Below, piece after piece: positions 1 through 5,292 of a stretch of 9,641 nucleotides of DNA. Every line of letters begins with the position of its first letter. Position 1 is the stretch's first letter. The notes beneath the pieces were generated by a model. That model was not told the origin of the DNA. It saw only the letters and a program-made list of their open reading frames with translations, and did no database searches. The stretch covers positions 1 through 9,641 of the forward strand of contig JAUXHZ010000020.1 of assembly GCA_030621255.1 (NCBI GenBank). Direction: 5' to 3'. The translations under genes were made by a program, and so were the position numbers. This DNA is from Candidatus Latescibacterota bacterium. GTDB taxonomy: Bacteria; Krumholzibacteriota; Krumholzibacteriia; Krumholzibacteriales; WJIX01.

Positions 1-325
1 ATACCCTCTTTTGTATCGCTTGATACATCACATATATCCACGACACCACCAGAACGAGGGCGACCAATTCATCAAGAAATGGAATCCACGAAATGATCGC
101 TGTTACTACAAATGCTACACCGTAGAATATCCAGAAAAGGATCGACTGCACCGAGTGGAACCGAAGCAGTTTGTTCCTTTTTTCCGAGAACAGAAAAAAG
201 AGACCGCCAATGACCGGAATAAAATACGCCAGCATGCAGGCTATTCCGAGGGGAACCGGAATATCCAGATCTGTATCAATATCAACTTCTTCATCCATTT
301 CATTTATCTTTTTTTCATCTTCCAT
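1..325 (-). CDS. DUF4870/Tic20-like small membrane protein (3' end cut by window edge)
   Basis: The reading frame starts at ATG 325-323 and stays open to the left edge, giving 108 visible codons without the C-terminus. An ideal AGGAGG lies 6 bases upstream (332-337). The first ~24 residues are strongly acidic (MEDEKKINEMDEE). Three hydrophobic segments follow at about residues 26-46, 62-80 and 84-101. Between the first two is a basic loop, SEKRNKLLRFHSVQS, which resembles the R-F-H-x-x-Q-S signature of DUF4870/Tic20-like proteins. These are small bacterial membrane proteins of unknown role. The gene follows the DUF4097-like gene by 68 bases on the same strand but may have its own promoter at 358-385. 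The long plus-strand frame opposite it is a shadow. The family call is by pattern only; that it is a membrane-protein gene is well supported by the start signal and hydrophobicity. Confidence 0.82.
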   Translation of the reverse strand, partial: MEDEKKINEMDEEVDIDTDLDIPVPLGIACMLAYFIPVIGGLFFLFSEKRNKLLRFHSVQSILFWIFYGVAFVVTAIISWIPFLDELVALVLVVSWIYVMYQAIQKRV

Positions 326-331
326 TTTCTG

Positions 332-337
332 CCTCCT
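332..337 (-). promoter_or_regulatory. Perfect Shine-Dalgarno site AGGAGG
   Basis: Read on the minus strand, AGGAGG sits 6 bases before ATG 325. This fixes the start of the left-edge membrane protein and supports its being real although its frame is cut by the window. Confidence 0.8.
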
Positions 338-357
338 TATAAAAATAATCAGCTGCT

Positions 358-385
358 ATTACAATATACAATTTAATGCTGACAA
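358..385 (-). promoter_or_regulatory. Candidate sigma70-type promoter for the DUF4870-like gene
   Basis: On the minus strand, TTGTCA (380-385, 5 of 6 to TTGACA) and TGTAAT (358-363, 5 of 6 to TATAAT) are separated by 16 bases. Transcription would start about 25 bases before ATG 325. The -35 element lies just after the stop of the upstream gene, so this could be an internal promoter of a longer operon. It is seen by eye in AT-rich sequence, so chance is possible. Confidence 0.4.
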
Positions 386-393
386 TGTTACTA

Positions 394-1194
394 TTACTTA
401 GTCGATTCTACTATAATTTTCCCTCTAATGTTATCAAGGCTGATTTCCCCTTCCCCATCACCGAACACTATCTCCGCCCTGTCGAATTCTTCCGTCTCCG
501 GCCTTATTCTATCATCGATATCCAGTTCAACGCGACCCTTATCGGATTGCGCCCTTAACACCGCGTTAACATCTTCTGCCAAAAAAAGAGATATTTCACC
601 CGATCCCACCCAAAGAAACAAACTGCCGTTCCATCCGGGAGAAAGCAGTTCACAGCGAATCCTGCCTCTGGATATTTCAGCTCTTCCGGTTTCACCGGCA
701 GAGTTTTTAATATCAATCTCTCCAACTCCTGTTTTAAGCAGAAAAGGAGCTTCGAGGTTTTTTGCGGTAATATCACCATTTAAGGTGTTTATTTTCACAT
801 TCGTCCCGGAAGGAAGCAAAATATTGTAATCTATTAATATAGTTGTTCTTACTTCACGAGTAAAACTAAACAGGCCTGTCTGGCGCACCTTTGGAAGATC
901 AGTTTTAATCGATACTTCCCCATCCTTATTCGATAAATCAAAGATTATTTTCTTAAAGATTTCCCGGGCTTTTGATTTTGAAGGCGCCCTTACCTTGAAC
1001 CGTGCCGTAATTTCTATACTATCCCCGCAATAGCCCTCCAGAGAAACAGAGCCAACCCTGTTATTCAACCTAAAGAGGGAGCTGTCCGCTTTGACGCTTC
1101 TGTGTATATCTCTTCTAAGTATATACGCGGATGCCGAAGAAACAAAAAAACATAGAAGAACCGCAGATATAAATAGCGCCCGATATATTCTCAT
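394..1194 (-). CDS. Secreted DUF4097-like beta-repeat protein
   Basis: This is a 266-residue protein with a Sec signal peptide: basic start (MRIYR), hydrophobic core at residues 6-20, and a probable signal peptidase I site after SASA (cleavage near residue 23/24). The mature part is rich in short beta-strand turns of the type G-(D/E)-I: LNGDIT (139-143), GVGEIDI (156-162), GSGEISL (197-203) and GEGEISLDNIRGKI (247-260). That pattern matches the DUF4097 'putative adhesin' beta-solenoid family. The role is unknown; such proteins are usually exported or membrane-linked. Start ATG 1194 has AAAGG 7 bases upstream. The gene lies 76 bases after the MBL hydrolase on the same strand, and I see no clear terminator between them. 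No lipobox Cys follows the signal, so a soluble periplasmic or surface protein is more likely than a lipoprotein. Confidence 0.82.
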   Translation of the reverse strand: MRIYRALFISAVLLCFFVSSASAYILRRDIHRSVKADSSLFRLNNRVGSVSLEGYCGDSIEITARFKVRAPSKSKAREIFKKIIFDLSNKDGEVSIKTDLPKVRQTGLFSFTREVRTTILIDYNILLPSGTNVKINTLNGDITAKNLEAPFLLKTGVGEIDIKNSAGETGRAEISRGRIRCELLSPGWNGSLFLWVGSGEISLFLAEDVNAVLRAQSDKGRVELDIDDRIRPETEEFDRAEIVFGDGEGEISLDNIRGKIIVESTK

Positions 1195-1270
1195 ACCTCA
1201 ACCTTTCTTACAGCACCCCATCTTATACAAAAGATATCCTTTAACCCCTTATTTTCAAAGTAAGTTATTT

Positions 1271-2032
1271 CTAACCCTCAAGCCTCATCCCATCGGCACC
1301 GATAATAACCTCTCCGCCGAATCTGCTCCGAATTGATTCCTCCATATCCTTTTCCTTCTGCAGCGGATACATATGTACAAGAAGCAGTTTTTCCGCTCCG
1401 CATTCGGAAGCGAGAAGTCCCACCTCAGAAGGAGTCATATGCCCGGCCATGGGGGAATCATCAGGAAATGAACATTCAGCAACCAGTATATTCACATTTT
1501 TCGCGAAGCTGACAATAGGTTCCGTATATGCCGTATCCCCCGTAAAAACAAAGGCCGAGTCACGATATTCAACCCTATACATTAACGCGTTTCCCATGCC
1601 ATGCTCTGCCATACCCACTGTAACAAAAAGGTCCGAACACTCAATCCTGTCATTTATATCAAGTTCGCCCACTTCAAAAAAGCGGGAAGCCCTTTGAATT
1701 GATGGATACAAATTATACCATTCCCGCATAAATTTCTTGATCCCCTTCGGTCCATAAAGATAGATCTTCTTATCTTCCGGGAAAGCAGGAGTGTTCTTGA
1801 CTGCCGCGAAAAGATGCCCCAGTCCGAGAGTATGATCAGGGTGAAAATGTGTAATAAAAATCCGGTTAAGCCCCTTTATCAAAAAATTATTCTGCACAAT
1901 TGCTTCCGGCACTGAAGGACCGCAATCAAAAAGAATAATTTCTTTCTCGGTCTCGAATATTAAAGCGCTCGACTTCCTTCTCGCTGAAGGAATTATTGTT
2001 CCGGACCCAAGAACGGTAATTCTATACCCCAT
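1271..2032 (-). CDS. Metallo-beta-lactamase-fold hydrolase, RNase Z-like
   Basis: This is a complete 253-residue MBL-fold protein with a full di-metal site: THFHPDH (H62, H64, D66, H67), H144 in AEHGMGNAL, D166 in FTGDT, and H220 in LVHMYP. The GHMTPSE stretch (197-203) is typical of RNase Z-like and related MBL hydrolases. N-terminal LGSGTIIPSARR resembles the glycine-rich start of that group. I see no long exosite arm, so tRNA 3' processing is not assured; a small-molecule phosphodiesterase or other ester hydrolase is equally possible. Its ATG shares one base with the stop of the SAM-HAT-like gene (TAATG), with GGGTGAGAAG just upstream as ribosome site. This indicates translational coupling and perhaps a shared pathway. 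Probably cytoplasmic, as there is no signal peptide. Confidence 0.88.
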   Translation of the reverse strand: MGYRITVLGSGTIIPSARRKSSALIFETEKEIILFDCGPSVPEAIVQNNFLIKGLNRIFITHFHPDHTLGLGHLFAAVKNTPAFPEDKKIYLYGPKGIKKFMREWYNLYPSIQRASRFFEVGELDINDRIECSDLFVTVGMAEHGMGNALMYRVEYRDSAFVFTGDTAYTEPIVSFAKNVNILVAECSFPDDSPMAGHMTPSEVGLLASECGAEKLLLVHMYPLQKEKDMEESIRSRFGGEVIIGADGMRLEG

Positions 2033-2886
2033 TACTTCTCACCCTGATTCGGTATTCTATCAGTTGAAAAACAGATTTCTATAGATTCTTTGTTCTCATA
2101 TCCAAGGTAATTAAAGGCGCTTCCGCCATTTACGGCAATTTCAAGATATCCCCAACTGTTTTCAAGCGCTATTAATCCCCCTTCTTTACCTTCGGCATAA
2201 TAACTTTTTATACCTTCTATTTCTTTTCCGGCAATTCTGATAAAACAATCTTTCCGCGGAATATTGCCTTCAAACAGACTATCAAGATATCCCATGCTGA
2301 TATTGGTAATAATATTCCCGAATCTATCTACATAAACGGCCCTTCCCGATATAGTATTATCCTTGTTAATAAAGGGGGGGGTTCCAGAAATGGTCAGAAT
2401 CGATTCAACACTATCCCCCATTTCCGCGGGATCCACACCAAGCGAAAGATGAGCGGCAATTGGAGCAAAGATATCTCTTCCAAGAAAAGTAGCCCCACGC
2501 GCTTCACCCGTATATTTTCCATATTTAACCGAAAATATGCTCTCTACCCGTGCCTTCTCACAGACCGAAGTAAGAAGGCCGTTATCAGGAGCAACAAACA
2601 AATAATCCTCTGTTTGAACTATAAGATTACCCCTCTTTCCCCCAACCCGCGGATCAACAACACAGAGAAATACAGTTCCACGCGGGAAATAATCAAAACT
2701 TGTTCCGAGAACAAAACCCGCCTCTCGAATATCCCCCTTTGATATATCGTTGCAGAGATCAATAACTTCCGCTTCGGGATTAATACTCAGAATTACACCC
2801 TTCATCACTCCGGTATACCAGCTCATGCCGCCAAAATCAGTAAGAACAGCTACTACACCCCTTTTTATATTTTGATTTCCATCCAT
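2032..2886 (-). CDS. SAM hydroxide adenosyltransferase-like protein (SAM-HAT/DUF62), diverged active site
   Basis: This protein belongs to the family of SAM hydroxide adenosyltransferases (SAM + hydroxide to adenosine + methionine), fluorinase FlA and chlorinase SalL. I prefer ATG 2886 (284 residues, close to the usual family start); an in-frame TTG at 2937 would add 17 residues. Neither has a strong ribosome site. Counting from the TTG, motifs in order are LTDFGG (32-37), VVDPRVGGKR (93-102), APDNG (116-120), ATFLGRDIFAP (149-159), YVDRFGNIITNI (202-213) and SWGYLEIAVNGGSA (261-274), covering both domains. The triad Asp (D95) and Arg (R102) are present at the usual spacing of 7. The His of TFHGRD is Leu152, the usual Asp five residues after D34 is Ser39, and the usual DPGVG reads DPRVG. 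Activity may therefore differ from hydrolysis. A C8 run interrupts the interdomain linker. Confidence 0.88.
   Translation of the reverse strand: MDGNQNIKRGVVAVLTDFGGMSWYTGVMKGVILSINPEAEVIDLCNDISKGDIREAGFVLGTSFDYFPRGTVFLCVVDPRVGGKRGNLIVQTEDYLFVAPDNGLLTSVCEKARVESIFSVKYGKYTGEARGATFLGRDIFAPIAAHLSLGVDPAEMGDSVESILTISGTPPFINKDNTISGRAVYVDRFGNIITNISMGYLDSLFEGNIPRKDCFIRIAGKEIEGIKSYYAEGKEGGLIALENSWGYLEIAVNGGSAFNYLGYENKESIEICFSTDRIPNQGEK
2374..2381. repeat. Eight-base G/C homopolymer inside the SAM-HAT-like gene
   Basis: Eight consecutive G on the plus strand (C8 on the coding strand) encode Thr-Pro-Pro at residues 186-188, in the linker between the N- and C-terminal domains. Such tracts are prone to replication slippage and to sequencing error. 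A gain or loss of one base would remove the C-terminal domain. Confidence 0.85.
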
Positions 2887-2927
2887 TAATATATCACACT
2901 GACTTTCGATAGCGCCTCTATATTCAT
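2886..2927 (-). other. Possible 13-codon leader ORF overlapping the SAM-HAT-like start
   Basis: ATG 2927 opens a short frame encoding MNIEALSKVSVIY. Its TAA shares its last base with ATG 2886 (TAATG), the same junction used between the SAM-HAT-like and MBL genes. No Shine-Dalgarno precedes it. It may be chance, but it could feed ribosomes to a start that otherwise has a weak site. Confidence 0.25.
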
Positions 2928-2981
2928 ATTTGAGCAAGCGATGCAGTAGTGCCCGTTAAATCGCCAATAAAACTCACACCA

Positions 2982-3003
2982 TAACTAAGAGGTATATTAG
3001 TTA
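2982..3003. promoter_or_regulatory. 7-bp dyad at the predicted start of transcription (possible operator)
   Basis: TAACTAA (2982-2988) and TTAGTTA (2997-3003) are perfect inverted copies with an 8-base spacer. The predicted minus-strand start near 2997 falls within the dyad. That is a common place for a repressor operator; a weak RNA hairpin at the 5' end of the transcript is the alternative. Confidence 0.35.
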
Positions 3004-3033
3004 ATGTTACATGAAAAAACAGGTGGATGTCAA
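3004..3033 (-). promoter_or_regulatory. Sigma70-type promoter for the SAM-HAT/MBL operon
   Basis: Minus-strand TTGACA (3028-3033, perfect) and TAACAT (3004-3009, 4 of 6) are 18 bases apart. Transcription would begin near 2997, leaving a leader of about 110 bases before ATG 2886. This is the best promoter match in the window, though the -10 is imperfect. Confidence 0.5.
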
Positions 3034-3058
3034 AAAGATATTAAACTGCAGAATCTGC

Positions 3059-3114
3059 TGTAAATCCTGTTTGTTTGACCTTATAATAATTTCAGAACTA
3101 ATTTGATTTATAAT
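3059..3114 (+). promoter_or_regulatory. Candidate promoter region for the phosphodiesterase gene
   Basis: Three overlapping possibilities exist on the plus strand. TGTAAA (3059-3064) lies 17 bases before TATAAT (3082-3087). TTGACC (3075-3080) lies 16 bases before ACTAAT (3097-3102). A lone TATAAT sits at 3109-3114. The region is AT-rich and I cannot choose between them. Confidence 0.35.
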
Positions 3115-3132
3115 TTAACGAAAGGCCCTGCT

Positions 3133-3621
3133 ATGAAATTGGCCGTGATAAGCGACACACACGATAATATACAAAATATTGAGGCGGCAATCACCGAAAT
3201 CAATAAATCGGGCGCCGATATACTGATTCACTGCGGTGACCTCTGTTCACCATTTGTTATCGAAAAACTCGCTTTATTTAACGGCCCCGTTCATATCGTT
3301 TTCGGAAATAATGAAGGAGACCGTTTTACAATTGAAAAAGTCTCATTAGGTTTTTCGAATATTACCCTGCATGGTGATATCGCCTTTCTAAAAATGGAGG
3401 ATACCGATATTGCCTTTACCCACGGGCCTGAATTCGCGCGCGATCTCGCGGACACAGGTAAATACTCCGTAGTATTCTTCGGACATACCCACAGACGTGA
3501 AAATCTCAGGATAAACGATACATGGCTGATCAACCCCGGAGAGATTATAGGCCTGGAGGAAAACCCCGGCTGGCTGTCATTCGACACAGCCGATTCCAGC
3601 TTTAAATATCATGATTTATAG
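3133..3621 (+). CDS. YfcE/MJ0936-type metallophosphoesterase
   Basis: This is a complete 162-residue calcineurin-like phosphoesterase of the YfcE/MJ0936 family, close to the usual ~165 residues. It hydrolyses phosphodiester bonds, in tests on family members often 2',3'-cAMP-like or artificial substrates; the natural substrate is generally unknown. All metal-binding motifs are visible: SDTHDN (D8, H10), HCGDL (D36), FGNNEGD (N59), THGPE (H97) and FGHTHR (H118, H120), followed by INPGE. ATG 3133 is chosen because AAAGG lies 7 bases upstream; an in-frame TTG at 3103 would add ten poorly supported residues. There is no signal peptide, so it is cytoplasmic. It is transcribed away from the SAM-HAT-like gene and converges on the PfkB kinase, whose stop lies 13 bases beyond its own. 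Confidence 0.93.
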   Translation: MKLAVISDTHDNIQNIEAAITEINKSGADILIHCGDLCSPFVIEKLALFNGPVHIVFGNNEGDRFTIEKVSLGFSNITLHGDIAFLKMEDTDIAFTHGPEFARDLADTGKYSVVFFGHTHRRENLRINDTWLINPGEIIGLEENPGWLSFDTADSSFKYHDL

Positions 3622-3634
3622 ATTAATAGCCCTA

Positions 3635-4585
3635 TTATAATATTTCAAATTCCAGGCCGGGTTCTGCAGCCGAAAGATACTCGAGCGTTTCCGCAATGTC
3701 CGGTATCCCCGCTCTGCCTCCAAGTTTCCTGCATTTAAGGGCCGAAACAGCATTTGAAAACAAACATATCCTGTAAAGATCCCACTCCTGTAAGACCGCG
3801 AAAAGGAAAGCTCCATGAAAAACATCCCCCGCCCCGGTTGTGTCAACAACATTCACCCTGAACCCGTCAATTTTAATCAACCCGTCATTATTAAGGGCCG
3901 CACAGCCCCTTTCCCCGAGTGTTATAACTGAAGCCTCCGGGCCATAGGAATGAATGATATCCAGCGCTTTTTCTATGCTGCCATTATTCGAAATCTGAGC
4001 GGCAAACACCTCGCTGGCGATTATATAATCGCAGAGCGGAAGAAGTTCTTCCACTCCCTCCCGGACTGTTCCCGCGTCAATTACAACCGGCACTCTGTTT
4101 TCCCGGGCGATTTCAGCGGCACGCGCCGCGGCTTGAGGCTCGAGGCTGTCTATAAGCAGAATATCGGCTGATGAAATCTTTTCCCTGTCAACCTGTTCCT
4201 TTTTTATAAATGGAAGCGATCCCCTTGTCCACAAAATCGTTCTGGCGCCTGTAGTTTCATCCACCATAATAAATGCAAAGTGTGATTCTCCCCCCTGTTC
4301 AATAATAACAGATGACACATCAACAGATTCTTTTTTAAGTTCATCAAGCATCTTCCGTCCGAAAGAATCGTCACCTACAATCCCAATAAATGAAGCCTTT
4401 AATCCCAGCCTGGCGGCGGTAACAATAGCGGTCGCGGCCGGGCCTCCCCCCTGGATCTTGAACTCTTTCAGCTCAAGTTTCATATTCTCCCGGGGAAAGC
4501 GCTGTATAACACCAAGATAATCAAGGGCTGAATATCCAAACCCAACTGCCTTACAGCCCTTTTTATCATCAGTTTGATTACTCAT
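3635..4585 (-). CDS. PfkB-family sugar kinase, YihV/ketohexokinase-like
   Basis: This is a complete 316-residue ribokinase-fold kinase that would phosphorylate a sugar or similar alcohol with ATP. Features in order: N-terminal GYSALD (17-22) with a substrate-contact Asp, the GGGPAAT motif (46-52), GIVGDDSFG (68-76), VVIDAGTVREG (167-177), ITLGERGC (221-228) and the PfkB signature DTTGAGDVFHGAF (248-260) with catalytic base D254. LKCRKLGGRAGIPD (283-296) closely resembles the C-terminal segment of E. coli sulfofructose kinase YihV. From memory of YihV, its sulfonate-contacting Asn109 and Arg138 align with Trp119 and Leu148 here, so another keto-sugar or phosphosugar is more likely. The start has only a weak ribosome site. 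The gene stands alone, convergent with the phosphodiesterase and divergent from the Nudix gene. No sulfoglycolysis partners are in view. Confidence 0.9.
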   Translation of the reverse strand: MSNQTDDKKGCKAVGFGYSALDYLGVIQRFPRENMKLELKEFKIQGGGPAATAIVTAARLGLKASFIGIVGDDSFGRKMLDELKKESVDVSSVIIEQGGESHFAFIMVDETTGARTILWTRGSLPFIKKEQVDREKISSADILLIDSLEPQAAARAAEIARENRVPVVIDAGTVREGVEELLPLCDYIIASEVFAAQISNNGSIEKALDIIHSYGPEASVITLGERGCAALNNDGLIKIDGFRVNVVDTTGAGDVFHGAFLFAVLQEWDLYRICLFSNAVSALKCRKLGGRAGIPDIAETLEYLSAAEPGLEFEIL

Positions 4586-4675
4586 TTTGGAGAATCCATT
4601 ATTAAATACACATGTCTATTAAAGCTTAAACCAATGTTACTATGCCCAATACTACACCATATTAGCCGGCTGAAG

Positions 4676-4693
4676 CAAGGGAAGCGTTCCTTG
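4676..4693. promoter_or_regulatory. Hairpin in the divergent gap
   Basis: CAAGGGA and TTCCTTG pair (one G-T wobble) around a 4-base AGCG loop. No T-run follows on either strand, so it is not an intrinsic terminator. GCAAGG (4675-4680) could alternatively pair with CCTTGC at 4720-4725, so two exclusive folds are possible in a plus-strand leader. Confidence 0.3.
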
Positions 4694-4766
4694 AAATTAC
4701 CAATATTATAACTAAAGCACCTTGCGTAACTACACTCATCGCTGTTATCTTGAGAGGAGTGGAAGC

Positions 4767-4772
4767 AGGTGA
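4767..4772 (+). promoter_or_regulatory. Ribosome binding site AGGTGA fixing the Nudix start
   Basis: AGGTGAT matches the downstream half of the full 16S-complementary sequence (TAAGGAGGTGATC) and lies just before ATG 4777. This favours ATG over the upstream TTG 4750 and GTG 4759, which lack properly spaced sites. Confidence 0.6.
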
Positions 4773-4776
4773 TAAT

Positions 4777-5292
4777 ATGCATGACAAAATTGAATTCTGC
4801 CCCTATTGCGGAAAGAACCTTTCATATAAAAGGAATGAGGGCAGGGACCGCTTATATTGCGAGGAGGGGAACAGGTTTGTATATCAAAACCCTATCCCCG
4901 CGGCAACAGGACTAATATTCGACAAGGAGGGAAGAATACTGCTTGTTCTCCGCGGAAGAGAACCGGGGGAAAACCAATGGTGCCTTCCGGGAGGATTCGT
5001 GGAGACAGATGAAACCCCCATTCAGGCTGCAAAAAGGGAAGTATTCGAGGAAACAGGCATTAAGGTCTCTTCACCGAAACTGATCGATATAAACTTTCAG
5101 AAAAGCCTTTTTTATAAGACATCTATTTTAATTATCGGATATCATTTCGCTGAATATTCCGGAACACTCAAAGCGGGTGACGACGCGGAGGAGGCCAGGT
5201 TCTTTGCCCTCAACAACCTCCCGGACCTTGCTTTCGCAAGCCACATGGAATTAATAGACAAATTTGTCGGTGATAAGACCCCCTCTCTCTAA
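4777..5292 (+). CDS. Nudix hydrolase with N-terminal (incomplete) zinc ribbon
   Basis: This is a 171-residue Nudix protein that would split an X-linked nucleoside diphosphate (such as ADP-ribose, NADH or a related dinucleotide) into two phosphates. The complete Nudix box runs from G73 to I95, with E79, R87, E88, E91 and E92 in place (pattern GX5EX7REUXEEXGU), preceded by WCLPGG. The N-terminal part resembles the zinc ribbon found before many such domains: CPYCG (C8, C11), then YCEEGNRFVYQNP. The last normally reads C-x-x-C-G, so only three cysteines (C8, C11, C28) are present and the fourth position is Gly31. Start chosen on AGGTGA at 4767. The stop overlaps the stop of the convergent PP-loop gene by 4 bases. 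The substrate cannot be deduced from sequence alone. Confidence 0.92.
   Translation: MHDKIEFCPYCGKNLSYKRNEGRDRLYCEEGNRFVYQNPIPAATGLIFDKEGRILLVLRGREPGENQWCLPGGFVETDETPIQAAKREVFEETGIKVSSPKLIDINFQKSLFYKTSILIIGYHFAEYSGTLKAGDDAEEARFFALNNLPDLAFASHMELIDKFVGDKTPSL

Larger units (their letters stand above)
2887..3132. other. Divergent intergenic control region
   Basis: This 246-base gap separates the minus-strand SAM-HAT-like gene from the plus-strand phosphodiesterase. It holds a good minus-strand promoter, weaker plus-strand promoter matches, and two short dyads (2982-3003 and 3046-3061). I find no tRNA and no riboswitch fold I recognise. In particular I see no convincing SAM riboswitch core before the SAM-using gene. 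Confidence 0.6.
4586..4776. other. Divergent intergenic region between PfkB kinase and Nudix gene
   Basis: These 191 bases must hold promoters for both flanking genes. I see TATAAT-like boxes (minus strand near 4705-4710) but no convincing -35 partners. An imperfect hairpin lies at 4676-4693 and an 8-bp palindrome AGCCGGCT at 4664-4671. A 66-codon minus-strand frame crosses the gap but looks spurious. No tRNA was recognised. Confidence 0.5.

Noticed and set aside
11..376. 121-codon plus-strand frame
   Set aside because: It is antisense to the DUF4870-like gene, which has a perfect ribosome site, acidic N-terminus and clear membrane helices. The plus frame has no family features.
428..829. 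133-codon plus-strand frame
   Set aside because: It lies wholly opposite the DUF4097-like gene, is Ser/Pro-rich, and has no recognisable motif; a typical shadow frame.
2887..2997. SAM riboswitch in the leader of the SAM-HAT-like gene
   Set aside because: The leader is short and AT-rich, without the multi-helix junction or conserved core of SAM-I, SAM-II or SAH riboswitches that I could recognise.
3623..3637. TAATAG-CC-CTATTA inverted repeat between the phosphodiesterase and kinase stops, as a bidirectional terminator
   Set aside because: The stem is almost all A/T, the loop is too small, and there is no proper T-run; too weak to call.
4582..4782. 66-codon minus-strand frame filling the gap, ending ATGA on the PfkB start
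   Set aside because: No ribosome site; it starts inside the Nudix gene on the other strand, and its composition (F, S, C, Y-rich) looks like translated non-coding AT-rich DNA. The overlap with the PfkB start is suggestive but not enough.
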